DNA from: Paenibacillus profundus
Lineage (GTDB): Bacteria; Bacillota; Bacilli; Paenibacillales; Paenibacillaceae
Assembly (NCBI RefSeq): GCF_021369635.1
Contig: NZ_JAJNBZ010000014.1
Coordinates: 1 to 32,478 of the forward strand
Direction of reading: 5' to 3'
Length of the DNA stretch: 32,478 nucleotides
In this document: positions 23,793 to 32,400 of the stretch, one piece after another
Position numbering within the stretch: the stretch's first letter is position 1
How the letters are laid out: each line of letters starts with the position of its first letter
The notes under the pieces: model-generated
Database searches by the model: none
What the model was told of the DNA's origin: nothing
Seen by the model: the letters and a program-made list of their open reading frames with translations, nothing else
Translations under genes and position numbers: made by a program

Positions 23793-24545
23793 TTATTTTT
23801 CTATTGATTTTCCTTGCCGAAGCTGGTCGATTTCGTCCTCTGAGCATTCCCGCCATTGTCCCAGGGGCAGCGCGGCGTCTAGCTTGAGCGTCCCCATCGA
23901 GAGACGCTTCAAGTAGGTCACCCGCTTGCCGACTGCCTCGAACATGCGCTTCACTTGATGGAACTTCCCTTCGGTAATCGTTAATTCGATATGTGAATAG
24001 ATGCGATGTTCTTCTTGCTCATGCCGAAGGATCGTCAAGGCCGCAGGTTGGGTCTCATATCCGTCATCAAGGGTTACCCCATCGCGGAATGCTTCGACAT
24101 CATCATCGCCAACCTCACCCTCTACGATAGAAAAATACGTCTTCGGCACATGCTTCTTCGGTGACAACAGCTCATGCGCCAGCTTGCCGTCATTCGTCAA
24201 CAGCAGCAAGCCTTCGGTATCTTTATCGAGCCGCCCTACCGGAAACGGCTCGAAGTGGCGAATATCCTCTGGCAGCAAATCAACCACCGTCTGCTCCCTC
24301 ACATCCTCCGTCGCAGAGATGACGCCCTGAGGCTTGTGCATCATGACGTAAATATGTTCACGATATTGGATCCGCTCTCCGTCCAATAATATTTCGTCAT
24401 GCTCCGGGTCCACCTGCAATCCGCTATCCTTCACCACCCGGCCATTGACAACAATCAAGCCGCCTTTGGCCCATTTTTTAATCTCTGAGCGCGAACCGCA
24501 CCCCATATGTCCCAACAGCTTATCCAAGCGCATTTTTTTCGCCAT
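23793..24545 (-). CDS. rsuA: RsuA/RluB-type rRNA pseudouridine synthase
   Basis: A 250-aa pseudouridine synthase. Residues 1-60 are an S4 RNA-binding domain (RLDKLLGHMGCGSRSEIKKW, VNGRVVKDSG). The catalytic domain follows with HKPQGVISATED, then GRLDKDTEGLLLLTNDG, where D107 is the catalytic aspartate, and the KTYF and KFHQVKRMF motifs. RsuA converts U516 of 16S rRNA in E. coli; the very similar RluB/RluE act on 23S, so the exact target is inferred. Its ATG lies 3 nt after the upstream methyltransferase stop, with GGAGGTGG inside the end of that gene, so both rRNA-modifying enzymes are coupled. Confidence 0.92.
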   Translation of the reverse strand: MAKKMRLDKLLGHMGCGSRSEIKKWAKGGLIVVNGRVVKDSGLQVDPEHDEILLDGERIQYREHIYVMMHKPQGVISATEDVREQTVVDLLPEDIRHFEPFPVGRLDKDTEGLLLLTNDGKLAHELLSPKKHVPKTYFSIVEGEVGDDDVEAFRDGVTLDDGYETQPAALTILRHEQEEHRIYSHIELTITEGKFHQVKRMFEAVGKRVTYLKRLSMGTLKLDAALPLGQWRECSEDEIDQLRQGKSIEK

Positions 24546-24548
24546 TGC

Positions 24549-26156
24549 TTACGTCCACCTCCATGCTGGCGGGTATTCGTTCTTCACCGTTCCTCCCGCC
24601 CATTTGGCCAAGCCCAAGCTATATCCGTCCACGCATACCAGCAGCCACCCTTTCGCAGGTGTAGCTGGATCCCGTTCAATATGCTCTTCTCCCAACGTTA
24701 ACGTTTCGCCGCGCAAATACCGAATCACTTCGTCCTGACCTAATCGAAGCGGCAGCACACGCTTCATGTGCGAACTCGTCATTGCCATCGCCAAAGCGTG
24801 CGCAGGCTCGAATCGTTCCCCTTTGCACGTGCCGAGGAATAACCCCGGACGCATGACGCGCAGCGCACCCAACCGATGAATCGGAAGCGGGCACGCATAT
24901 AAGTAAGGCCCGATAGCCGCATTCGCCTCGGCAATCACCGTCGACATCTGGTCGCGGCAGAAGCAACCGTATGCTTCAAGCTGATCTGGAGTCGGCGGAA
25001 CGATGCCCTTCGACTTAATCGGCGCAGGCTTGCCCCCTTGCTTGAGGCGTTCCTGACTGGAACGCTGCTTCGCTTTCTGCTCTTTCGCTCCCTGCCTTGA
25101 CGGCCGGGCGTTCACGGCAAAGGCTCCAACGTGCGACACCTTATCGATGCTATCTGCCTGTTCTTGAAGCTCGACACGTTCCTGCCCCTCCGACTCCGCT
25201 AACTCTGAATCGCACCGTTCCAGCACCGCTACGAAATGCCCTTCGCCCTGCAAGCGGTGCGGCCAGAGACGCGCCGTGCCAGCCGTGCTATCGATCGCCT
25301 GCTCGTCTGCTTCCCAGCCGTGCTCGTTCATGCAGTCACGTGCCCAATCCGGTCGTCCGGCAGCGAATCCGTTGGCTAACGGAATCGGGACGACACGGAA
25401 CTCCGGATGCGCGCTTACGAACAGGGCAATGCACGCTTCGTTCTCTTCCGGCGAGAAGGTGCACGTTGAGTAGACAAGCCGTCCCCCAGGCGCAACCAGC
25501 TTGGCTGCACTGTTCATAATATCCTGCTGCATCATGGCATAGGTCAGCACCGGCTCGCGCTCCCACGATTTGACCATATCCGGCTCCTTGCGGAACATGC
25601 CCTCTCCAGAGCATGGCGCATCGACAAGCACCTTCGTGAAAAAACCGGGGAATGCTTCCGCAATCCGCTCTGGCTTCTCATTCAGCACAACCGTGCGCCG
25701 CACCCCGTATAGCTCGATATTGCGGACGAGCGCTTTGGTCCGATCCGGGTGGATGTCGTTCGTGACAAGTACGCCTTCTTCTCCGAGACGTGCGGCAATT
25801 TGAACCGACTTACCGCCTGGAGCCGCGCATAAATCCAATACACGGTCGTGGGGACGAACATCTAAACATTGAACCGGCGCCATGGCGCTTGGTTCCTGAA
25901 TGTAATATAGCCCCGCATGATAATAGGGATGCTTGCCGGGACGAGCCTTATTCGAGATGTAATATCCGTCCATCGTCCAAGGAATCGGCCGCAGTGGATA
26001 CGGAACTATATTTTGAAGCGATGCAGCATCCAACTTCAGGCCATTTGCGCGAATTCCGGCATAGGACTCTTGGTTGTAGCTTTTCATAAACTCATCGAAT
26101 TGTTCGCCAAGCCGCTTCTGCATGGTCTGAACAAACGCTGTCGGGAGACTCTTCAT
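24549..26156 (-). CDS. RsmF-like rRNA (cytosine-C5) methyltransferase, paralog 2
   Basis: A 535-aa m5C methyltransferase homologous to the one at 20286-21743. AdoMet site LDLCAAPGGKSVQIA; catalytic C182 in DAPCSGEGMFRKEP and C232 in YSTCTFSPEENEA; the GKHPYYHAGLYYIQEPSAMA block is nearly identical. A longer linker rich in Lys, Gln and Ser (about 330-375) precedes the RsmF-type C-terminal domains, which end GWLLVCVDGYSLGLAKWAGG. Its ATG follows AAAGGATG. First gene of an operon with rsuA and a HAD phosphatase. Both catalytic cysteines in both copies suggest two active enzymes, probably for different rRNA cytosines, but this is inference. Confidence 0.9.
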   Translation of the reverse strand: MKSLPTAFVQTMQKRLGEQFDEFMKSYNQESYAGIRANGLKLDAASLQNIVPYPLRPIPWTMDGYYISNKARPGKHPYYHAGLYYIQEPSAMAPVQCLDVRPHDRVLDLCAAPGGKSVQIAARLGEEGVLVTNDIHPDRTKALVRNIELYGVRRTVVLNEKPERIAEAFPGFFTKVLVDAPCSGEGMFRKEPDMVKSWEREPVLTYAMMQQDIMNSAAKLVAPGGRLVYSTCTFSPEENEACIALFVSAHPEFRVVPIPLANGFAAGRPDWARDCMNEHGWEADEQAIDSTAGTARLWPHRLQGEGHFVAVLERCDSELAESEGQERVELQEQADSIDKVSHVGAFAVNARPSRQGAKEQKAKQRSSQERLKQGGKPAPIKSKGIVPPTPDQLEAYGCFCRDQMSTVIAEANAAIGPYLYACPLPIHRLGALRVMRPGLFLGTCKGERFEPAHALAMAMTSSHMKRVLPLRLGQDEVIRYLRGETLTLGEEHIERDPATPAKGWLLVCVDGYSLGLAKWAGGTVKNEYPPAWRWT

Positions 26157-26188
26157 ACATTCATCCTTTCAAATCTGCCTTCATATCG

Positions 26189-26300
26189 TCTTAAGATGAA
26201 TGTTCAAAAAGACCACTTTTCAGCATCGAGAAGTACATGTTTTCGCTAGAAAACTGCATCGGAAGGTCAAAAGGGAGCTTTTTGAACAACCTCTTAAAGA
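26189..26300. repeat. MITE-like inverted repeat element (TGTTCAAAAAG ends)
   Basis: TGTTCAAAAAG (26201-26211) and its exact complement CTTTTTGAACA (26278-26288) flank about 66 bp; outer bases TCTTAAGA and CTCTTAAAGA extend the symmetry imperfectly, and an inner GTTTTC-gcta-GAAAAC hairpin lies at 26239-26254. Single related arms occur at 19625-19635 and 21747-21757, always between genes. No transposase is encoded. It lies in the divergent gap between the methyltransferase and ABC operons. Confidence 0.6.
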
Positions 26301-26390
26301 CAGCAATGATAACAGCATACCATGATCCCTATCGTTTTTAAACGAAAGTGGCGAAGGAGTAGGCGCGCTTCCCTCCGTCTCATTAATAAT

Positions 26391-26407
26391 ACTTACATTA
26401 TTGTCAC
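26391..26407. promoter_or_regulatory. 17-nt motif, copy 2 (shared with 19766-19782)
   Basis: ACTTACATTATTGTCAC, 93 nt upstream of the ABC efflux operon start, identical to the copy upstream of the ABC-2 operon. No promoter consensus is embedded in it. Confidence 0.3.
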
Positions 26408-26499
26408 ATTGGCCATGATTGAGAAACTTTGCCTTGCGCCAGCCGTATGAAACACTGTTTAATTTAATGTGTATAGAGTTGAGAGAAAGGAGGAGCCGA

Positions 26500-27252
26500 A
26501 TGTTACGTGTTGAAGGTCTATCCCACGCATTTAAGAATGGCCCCGAGACGACCCAAGTGCTGCATTCCATTGATTTTTCGGTCAAGCGTGGAGAGATGGT
26601 CGCTTTACTCGGCAGTTCCGGTTCCGGTAAATCGACGTTACTTAACTTGATGGCGGGGTTGATGAAGCCGACCGAAGGCAATATTTTCATTGCCGAACAT
26701 GACATCGTGCAAATGAATGAGAACCAATTGGCCGAATTTCGGCGAAAACACATCGGCTTTATATTTCAAGCTTATGAATTGATAGCGAACTTGACCGTTC
26801 GCGAGAACGTTGAGCTCCCGCTTATTTTCCAAGGAGTTCACCCTGCTGAACGGAAGCAGAAATCGTTGAAATTGCTGGAGCAGGTCGGCATTCCCGATAA
26901 ATCGGAACTGTTCACCTCCCAATTATCCGGCGGGCAGCAGCAGCGTGTCAGTATTGCCCGTTCCTTGATTACGGAGCCTTCGGTCATTTTCGCCGATGAG
27001 CCTACAGGGAACCTCGATACGCGCACAGAGGAAGAAATTATTGCTATTCTCAAAAGTTTAAATAAAACGATGGATACCACGTTCATCATCGTTACGCACG
27101 AGCTTGAAGTCGCGGAGCAGACGAAACGAATCATTACGTTACGCGATGGAAAATTGGTGGAAGATCATGCTCCAGGCGCTCCGATTGTTCCGGCTATGCC
27201 GCCCCACAACGTCGCGGAAGAGCCGGTTCCTGCGGGAGGTAAGACAACATGA
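26500..27252 (+). CDS. ABC transporter ATP-binding protein (YknY/MacB-like)
   Basis: A 250-aa ATPase of the MacB/LolD/YknY class. Walker A GSSGSGKST at 38-46, Q-loop in HIGFIFQAYELIANLTVREN, signature LSGGQQQRVSIARSL, Walker B VIFADEPTGNLDT and H-loop VTHELEVAEQ. The FQ-x-x-x-L-x-x-N-L-T-V pattern is that of mechanotransmission-type ABC systems. The ATG at 26500 (MLRVEGL) lies 6 nt after AAAGGAGG; the open frame extends upstream to 26419 but overlaps that site. Its stop overlaps the permease ATG (ATGA). With permease and adaptor it forms a YknXYZ-like export machine, which in B. subtilis protects against the SdpC toxin; a role against peptides or drugs is inferred. Confidence 0.93.
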   Translation: MLRVEGLSHAFKNGPETTQVLHSIDFSVKRGEMVALLGSSGSGKSTLLNLMAGLMKPTEGNIFIAEHDIVQMNENQLAEFRRKHIGFIFQAYELIANLTVRENVELPLIFQGVHPAERKQKSLKLLEQVGIPDKSELFTSQLSGGQQQRVSIARSLITEPSVIFADEPTGNLDTRTEEEIIAILKSLNKTMDTTFIIVTHELEVAEQTKRIITLRDGKLVEDHAPGAPIVPAMPPHNVAEEPVPAGGKTT

Positions 27253-28634
27253 GAATTCGGGACTATATCAATCTCTCCTGGGATCAACTGAAACGCCGCA
27301 AAGTCGTTACCGCGCTGTGCGCCGCTGGTATTTCCATCGGTTGCGCAGCGATTGTCGTTGCGATGAGCGTGGGCGAGTCAGCGCAGGTGTATGCGGAGAG
27401 TCAGCTTAATACCTTTTTAAAGATGGACGAAATTACAGTTTCTCCAAATAAAGGCGTGAGCGGAGGCGGAGCGGGCAACAACGGTGCAGCCGCTAAATCG
27501 TCAGAAACGGACGAGGTCCAAGAGCGCGGTAAAATAACACAACAGAAGCTCGAGGTCATCCGAAATATTCCGCACGTAAAAGCCGTCGCGGCTAACCAAC
27601 AGCTCGGATATTTGGAAATGAACACGCTAGATGAGCGCAGAGCCATGGTGGAAGTGATCGCAACCGATCTTGATTCATTAACCAAATTCGGACACGATTT
27701 CATGCAGGGAGCTGCTTCCGATTTAGCGGGAACAGCCGTCTTGAACTACGGGGCAACTCTGGGTCTTGTCGATCAGGAGACGATGGACAAGCTCATCCAA
27801 CAGCTGCAGGACAATCCGTACGATGATTCGCTCATGGAACAGTATCGCAACATGAACCGAATTCCATCCTCCTTGTACCAGCGCCAAGTACGACTTGGCA
27901 GTACCGATATGAATGGAAAATCCTTTTTAAGCTCCCCGCTCCGCGTGTCGGGTGTATTGAAGAAACCGAGCGGCAGCAGGGATGATATGATCGCTTATGA
28001 CAAAAAAGTATATGTCTCGATTGAAACAGGCGAACTTCTGAAGCAGGAGATCCGGTTGGAAAACGGAGAGAATGCGACAGAGCCAGGTACATACAATTCG
28101 CTAGTCGTGAAGGTCGACGATCAGAACAATGTGGAGCAAGTCGAGAAGCAAATCAAAAAACTAATGCTGAATACGAGCACTAATTTGCATCAGAAAGACC
28201 GGTTGAATGAGCAGTTTGCCATAGTGCGCACGATTGCGCTCGGCATCGGGCTGTTCGTCCTCTTCATCGCCTCCATCTCCATTGTCGTTGCGATGACGAT
28301 GTCCACGTATCAGCGCCGCCGTCAAATCGGCATCATGAAGGTGCTTGGCGCGAACTTGAAGCAGATTCGCAACATGTTCATTATCGAAGCAGCGCTGCTA
28401 GGTTTGCTTGGCGGACTGATCGGAATCATGCTGTCCTATTGGATTGTGTGGGGCATTAACGGCTTGACCGCAGGCTCCATGTCAGACGGGAGCGGAGAAT
28501 CGATTCTGTTTATTTCGCCGACCTTTATACCGATCGGCATTGCGTTTGCGATAATGACCGGTGTGTTGTCCGGATTATACCCGGCGATTAGCGCCTCGCG
28601 CACAGATGCGTTAACTGCGATTAAACGTGACTAG
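27249..28634 (+). CDS. ABC permease, MacB/FtsX type (YknZ-like)
   Basis: A 461-aa permease with MacB topology: TM1 near residues 18-38 (VVTALCAAGISIGCAAIVVA), a large extracytoplasmic domain (~45-325) and three C-terminal helices forming the FtsX domain. The coupling region TYQRRRQIGIMKVLGANLKQ is the family hallmark. The extracellular part includes a Gly/Asn/Ala-rich loop (SGGGAGNNGAAAKS). The C-terminus ends ISASRTDALTAIKRD, matching the usual P-A-x-x-A-s-x-x-d-P-x-x-A-l-R pattern. Overlaps the ATPase stop by four bases. Works with the adaptor 71 nt downstream. Confidence 0.92.
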   Translation: MRIRDYINLSWDQLKRRKVVTALCAAGISIGCAAIVVAMSVGESAQVYAESQLNTFLKMDEITVSPNKGVSGGGAGNNGAAAKSSETDEVQERGKITQQKLEVIRNIPHVKAVAANQQLGYLEMNTLDERRAMVEVIATDLDSLTKFGHDFMQGAASDLAGTAVLNYGATLGLVDQETMDKLIQQLQDNPYDDSLMEQYRNMNRIPSSLYQRQVRLGSTDMNGKSFLSSPLRVSGVLKKPSGSRDDMIAYDKKVYVSIETGELLKQEIRLENGENATEPGTYNSLVVKVDDQNNVEQVEKQIKKLMLNTSTNLHQKDRLNEQFAIVRTIALGIGLFVLFIASISIVVAMTMSTYQRRRQIGIMKVLGANLKQIRNMFIIEAALLGLLGGLIGIMLSYWIVWGINGLTAGSMSDGSGESILFISPTFIPIGIAFAIMTGVLSGLYPAISASRTDALTAIKRD

Positions 28635-28705
28635 AGATGCAGCAATAGTGACTTTTATACAATCATGATAGACAGGTAGCAATTTGAAGGAGGTCCGCGA
28701 CGAAA

Positions 28706-29788
28706 ATGAAGAAGAAGATCAAATGGGCGATTATCTTGCTCGTGCTCGCCGGCATCAGCTATGGCTTATACAATTTCGCCAGTCCGTCTCAACCGGCAGA
28801 TACGATGGAAAATACCGGCGCGATTCCGTTTACGGTAACGAAGGAGACATTGGTGAACAACATTGAGGTCAAGGGTAAGTCGACCTATGAACAGGAAACG
28901 TTCATCTATGCCCCATTCGGTTCGGAAGTGAAGCAGTGGGCCGTCAAGGACGGTCAGCAGGTGAAGAAGGGTGAGGTGCTGTTCCGATTGGATCCGAGCG
29001 CCTTGCAGAATGAGCTCGCGCAGTCGGAAGCTGCCATCAAGAAGCAGCGGCTTGAAGCACAATTGGCACAGATGCAGTTGAAGCTTGCCGACGAAGATCA
29101 GTTGCTTCCTTCAACGGAAGCGGAGATGAAAAAGAAATTTGCGGAAAAGGAAACAGCCAAGTTGCAGTCGGAATTGAACAATGTAACACTCGACATCCAA
29201 CAGAAGGATCTAGACCAAAAACGGAAGAAGCTGGCGGAAGCCACTTATGCGGCGCCTGCCTCCGGCATCTTCCTATATGATGATCCGAACAAGCTGCCGC
29301 AAGCCGTTAAGGATAATGACCGCGTCGGCAAAATCGTCGATTTAAGCAAGCTTCAGCTTGTAACGCCAGTCGGAGAGCAAGATGTGTTCCGCATTAAAGC
29401 GGGCATGCCGGTTGTCGTGAAGATGAATGCAATGAAGAATGAGAAGCTGAAAGGCAAAGTGTTGAAGGTTTCGAAATTTGCCAAAAGCGTGACCGATCAA
29501 CAAAACGCGAACCAGCCCGCTCAATTCGAAGTCATTATCGCGCTGGATGCTAATGAGCATCTGATTGCGGGTCTCAGCCTGACAGGCCAAATCGAAACGA
29601 ACCGCAAAGAAAATGCGATCGTCGTGCCAACCGTGGCGGTCATGCGTGAGAAGGACAACTATTACGTCATGCTGGACAAAGGCAATGGCCAATACGAACG
29701 CCGTGACATCAAGATTGGAATGGAGACCCCAGAGAAGACCGAAGTTCTGGAAGGCTTAAAGGAAGGCGACACCGTCGTCCTGCAATAA
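28706..29788 (+). CDS. Membrane fusion/adaptor protein (YknX/MacA-like)
   Basis: A 360-aa HlyD/MacA-type adaptor. One N-terminal membrane anchor (residues 5-22, WAIILLVLAGISYGLYNFA), then a lipoyl half-motif (APFGSEVKQWAVKDGQQVKK, GEVLFRLDPS), an alpha-hairpin coiled coil (~100-165), the second lipoyl half (YAAPASGIFLYDD), and beta-barrel and membrane-proximal domains ending EVLEGLKEGDTVVLQ. Start context AAGGAGGT with 11-nt spacing. Last gene of the operon. In Gram-positive bacteria such adaptors modulate the partner ATPase and permease. The gene order ATPase-permease-adaptor differs from yknXYZ of B. subtilis. Confidence 0.92.
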   Translation: MKKKIKWAIILLVLAGISYGLYNFASPSQPADTMENTGAIPFTVTKETLVNNIEVKGKSTYEQETFIYAPFGSEVKQWAVKDGQQVKKGEVLFRLDPSALQNELAQSEAAIKKQRLEAQLAQMQLKLADEDQLLPSTEAEMKKKFAEKETAKLQSELNNVTLDIQQKDLDQKRKKLAEATYAAPASGIFLYDDPNKLPQAVKDNDRVGKIVDLSKLQLVTPVGEQDVFRIKAGMPVVVKMNAMKNEKLKGKVLKVSKFAKSVTDQQNANQPAQFEVIIALDANEHLIAGLSLTGQIETNRKENAIVVPTVAVMREKDNYYVMLDKGNGQYERRDIKIGMETPEKTEVLEGLKEGDTVVLQ

Positions 29789-29799
29789 TACAACTAACA

Positions 29800-29851
29800 A
29801 AAGACCGCTCTCGTTCTCCTGTCCCGCTGGGAAGGATGCAGAGCGGTCTTT
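29800..29851 (+). terminator. Terminator of the ABC efflux operon
   Basis: AAAGACCGCTCT (29800-29811) pairs perfectly with AGAGCGGTCTTT (29840-29851). The U tail is short (TTTCG), so it may act mainly as an RNA end stabiliser. Confidence 0.7.
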
Positions 29852-29978
29852 CGTATGATTAGGTCAGTCAGAGATTTCTGATTGGCCTTTTGGTTGTGCT
29901 GCGATATCCGAAACTTGCGCAGACTTGCTCACTATCGATCCATCTTACTTAGACATGGGTAAGCTTGCACCGGCTTAT

Positions 29979-30605
29979 TCACGCTTCAGGCTCGTTCTGT
30001 CCGTCCGGCACGTCCTTCAACCGATAGCTGAGCATCACGAAGACGTAATCATCCTTCGTCGTCTGCTTGGATAACTCGGCGTTCTTTGCGATATCCGATT
30101 CGGACGGCTCGAACGGAGACTGCTCCTTGTTAGAGGAAATCGCGTTCTGTGCGAGATGCGTTTTCTCTGCCCATTCCATCGGTGTCAACGATGCGTATGC
30201 GATATTGGCTTCCGCCAGCATGCCCTCGCCGATCTGCCCCATCTTCATTCCCTCTTCAATCAAGCCCATGCCTTGATGGGTGATGCGAAGTATTTCCTGC
30301 ACGATGTAACTGGAGTATTCCGCGGTCAGCTGCTTGCCGAACGTAAAGCTCCGATGTTCATTGTTCGACCGGTAATACTTTTCAATCAGATTCCCCTGCT
30401 GCTTCGTCTCCACAAGCTCCAACAAATGAGCCTCTTCCAGCTTCTTGACGTGATAATAGAGCCGGGACGGCTTCTCATCCATCTGCTCTGCCATCTGCTT
30501 AACCGTGACTGGCTCGTCTTGGGCGAGCCGCAATATGTGTATACGGCGCGGGTCGAGCAATATTTTTGCCAACTCGATATCATCAATAATCTTGTTCTCT
30601 CGCAA
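29979..30605 (-). CDS. ArsR-like winged-helix transcriptional regulator
   Basis: A 208-aa regulator. The N-terminal winged helix reads LAKILLDPRRIHILRLAQDE, VTVKQMAEQMDEKPSRLYYH, VKKLEEAHLLELVETKQQGN and then LIEKYYRS, as in HTH_20/ArsR-like proteins. The C-terminal ~110 residues are a helical sensor-type domain without metal-ligand cysteines. The TTG start lies 5 nt after AAGGGGGG; no ATG is suitably placed. It begins 11 nt after the MFS gene stop, so the two are co-transcribed, and the operon promoter carries a nested inverted repeat (31941-31984) that is the probable binding site. Likely controls the exporter and itself. Confidence 0.9.
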   Translation of the reverse strand: MRENKIIDDIELAKILLDPRRIHILRLAQDEPVTVKQMAEQMDEKPSRLYYHVKKLEEAHLLELVETKQQGNLIEKYYRSNNEHRSFTFGKQLTAEYSSYIVQEILRITHQGMGLIEEGMKMGQIGEGMLAEANIAYASLTPMEWAEKTHLAQNAISSNKEQSPFEPSESDIAKNAELSKQTTKDDYVFVMLSYRLKDVPDGQNEPEA

Positions 30606-30616
30606 GATGTCCCCCC

Positions 30617-31921
30617 TTATCCCGAAGAAGACGCGGCTTGGCCTCCTCCCGACAGCTTCGTCTCGTTCGATTGCCGAAGCGCTTGATTATATTTTAACAG
30701 AGGGAAAACGGCAGCGACAATGATAAGCAGCAATCCGGCAATTGCAGTAGCCGTCAATACGCCGAACAGAGAGGCGAACAAGCCGCCCGCACCGATGCCG
30801 AGCACCGTTCCCGCTTGCGCGACGGACTCGAACACACCCGAGCCTCGGCCCCGCATCTCATCCGGCATCAGCGTAATGAACAGGCTGCTCAGCGGCACGT
30901 TCGTGCATGAGATGGACACGCCAACGCCAAGCGCCCACACATAGACGCTGAGGACCCCGCTTTCCTGATATAAATGGAACAACGGCACAATCAGCATGCA
31001 GAACAAGCCGATGGCGCCCACGGCACCCAAGAGCATCACATTCGTTCTGAGCCGCTGCAGCAGAGAAGGGGCGGCCAACGCTCCCATAATGCTTCCGGCA
31101 GCAATCATGCTGGAGATGAAGCCGAAATGCTCAGCTGGAATCCGGAACGACTGCAACAGCGCCGCGTTCAAATTCGTGTTGATGACTCCCATGACGAGCA
31201 TGATGGGAACAAGCAGGATGAGCAGAGCGAACAAGCCATCGTGGCGATAAATGGTGCGCAGCCCATCTTTCAACGATTGCCAATACGGCTCCTTCGCAAC
31301 GACCTGCTCTTCTTCTTGCCCCGTCATGGCTGTCTGTTGAGCTGTTGTCAGGTCCTCAGACAGCGCTCTCGACATTCCAAAGATGAACAAGGCGGACAAC
31401 ACAAATGTAAATGAATTAAAAGTGAACAGCCAGCCAAAATGTCCAAAGGGAATGAGCAGTCCGGCAAGCGCTGGGCCGATGAGCTTCATCGCCATATAGG
31501 TCGCCTGCGAGAACGATACGGCCTGCGTAATGTTCTCTTGGCCGACGACACGCGGAACGATAGCTGTGCGCGCGGGCTCGAAGAGAACGGTCCCGATGCC
31601 CTGCAGCAGCACCAACGCATAGATGCCGTAGAGCTCATTCTGGAACACGATGAGCAGCAGGACGATGACGGCTCTGTACAGGTCGGCGGCAACCATGATG
31701 CGACTGCGGCGGAAGCGGTCGATGAACGGCCCGACGAACGTGCCTAGCAGCATGTTGGGCAGCACTTGAGCCAGCACGACCACACTTAAGGCAAGCGGAT
31801 TGCTCGATAAGTGCGCGACCAGAAAAATGACGACGAGCCGAGTGATGCCGTCCCCCAGCTCGGAGACGATTTGCGCGAGCCAGAGATGGCGAAAAGCGCG
31901 ATTGTTTAGCAGCAGCTTCAT
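30617..31921 (-). CDS. MFS transporter (drug-efflux type)
   Basis: A 434-aa major facilitator with about 12 hydrophobic segments. Start MKLLLNNRAFRHLWLAQIVS and ELGDGITRLVVIFL are typical of the MFS_3/macrolide-efflux subgroup; the loop 2-3 motif appears as GPFIDRFRRSRIMVAADL. A hydrophilic loop of about 40 residues (LSEDLTTAQQTAMTGQEEEQ) separates the two halves. The tail is Ser/Gly-rich. The ATG follows CGGAGG by 8 nt. It leads an operon with the winged-helix regulator behind it. Probably a proton-driven exporter; substrate unknown. Confidence 0.92.
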   Translation of the reverse strand: MKLLLNNRAFRHLWLAQIVSELGDGITRLVVIFLVAHLSSNPLALSVVVLAQVLPNMLLGTFVGPFIDRFRRSRIMVAADLYRAVIVLLLIVFQNELYGIYALVLLQGIGTVLFEPARTAIVPRVVGQENITQAVSFSQATYMAMKLIGPALAGLLIPFGHFGWLFTFNSFTFVLSALFIFGMSRALSEDLTTAQQTAMTGQEEEQVVAKEPYWQSLKDGLRTIYRHDGLFALLILLVPIMLVMGVINTNLNAALLQSFRIPAEHFGFISSMIAAGSIMGALAAPSLLQRLRTNVMLLGAVGAIGLFCMLIVPLFHLYQESGVLSVYVWALGVGVSISCTNVPLSSLFITLMPDEMRGRGSGVFESVAQAGTVLGIGAGGLFASLFGVLTATAIAGLLLIIVAAVFPLLKYNQALRQSNETKLSGGGQAASSSG

Positions 31922-31940
31922 GAATAAGGCCTCCGTTTAT

Positions 31941-31984
31941 AATTATTTTTATCGCTAAAACTTATTTTAACGATAAAAATAATT
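31941..31984. promoter_or_regulatory. Nested inverted-repeat operator over the MFS promoter
   Basis: AATTATTTTTATCG (31941-31954) is the exact reverse complement of CGATAAAAATAATT (31971-31984). Inside, CGCTAAAA and TTTTAACG form a second near-palindrome around CTTA. A minus-strand promoter TTTACA (31991-31986), 16-bp spacer, TAAAAT (31969-31964) overlaps it, so bound protein would block transcription. The co-transcribed winged-helix protein is the likely ligand. Confidence 0.7.
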
Positions 31985-31991
31985 TTGTAAA

Positions 31992-32400
31992 CAAGGAATT
32001 TGCCTATCAAATGAGAAAAACTCTGTTGAGGATTTGAGAATGGCCGGCTGCAATGCTCTCAAACATTCACCTTAAGGAAAATCAACAATGGCGAGTGCAA
32101 ACTGACAGGATTCGCTTCATGCTAGTCCAGACCATTTACAAGCAGTCGTCGTATGATGCCGACTCTCTCCTCTAAAAAGAGGTTTCCAAAAAGTCCTTTG
32201 GGCCACTAACCCCTTAATTCAGAAAACGAGAACCAATCGAATCACCATTTGGTAAAGTTCAATCGTTCTTCACTGCTAGAATCAGACCCTTCTTTACGTT
32301 ACAAGACACCTCGAGGACCCGCTCCAAAAAGAACATGAATTCATCCGTATCTTATCCAATACGCTAGTGCCTCCAGTTGCTGGGCTGTTCCTTGAACAAA
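31992..32400. other. Gene-poor right end
   Basis: No complete gene is visible. A plus-strand frame open from about 32282 to a stop at 32418 reads RHLEDPLQKEHEFIRILSNT then LVPPVAGLF, which faintly recalls the start of an RsbR-type STAS domain, without start codon or ribosome site. A small hairpin CCTCT-aaaa-AGAGG lies near 32171. Otherwise nothing recognisable. Confidence 0.3.
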
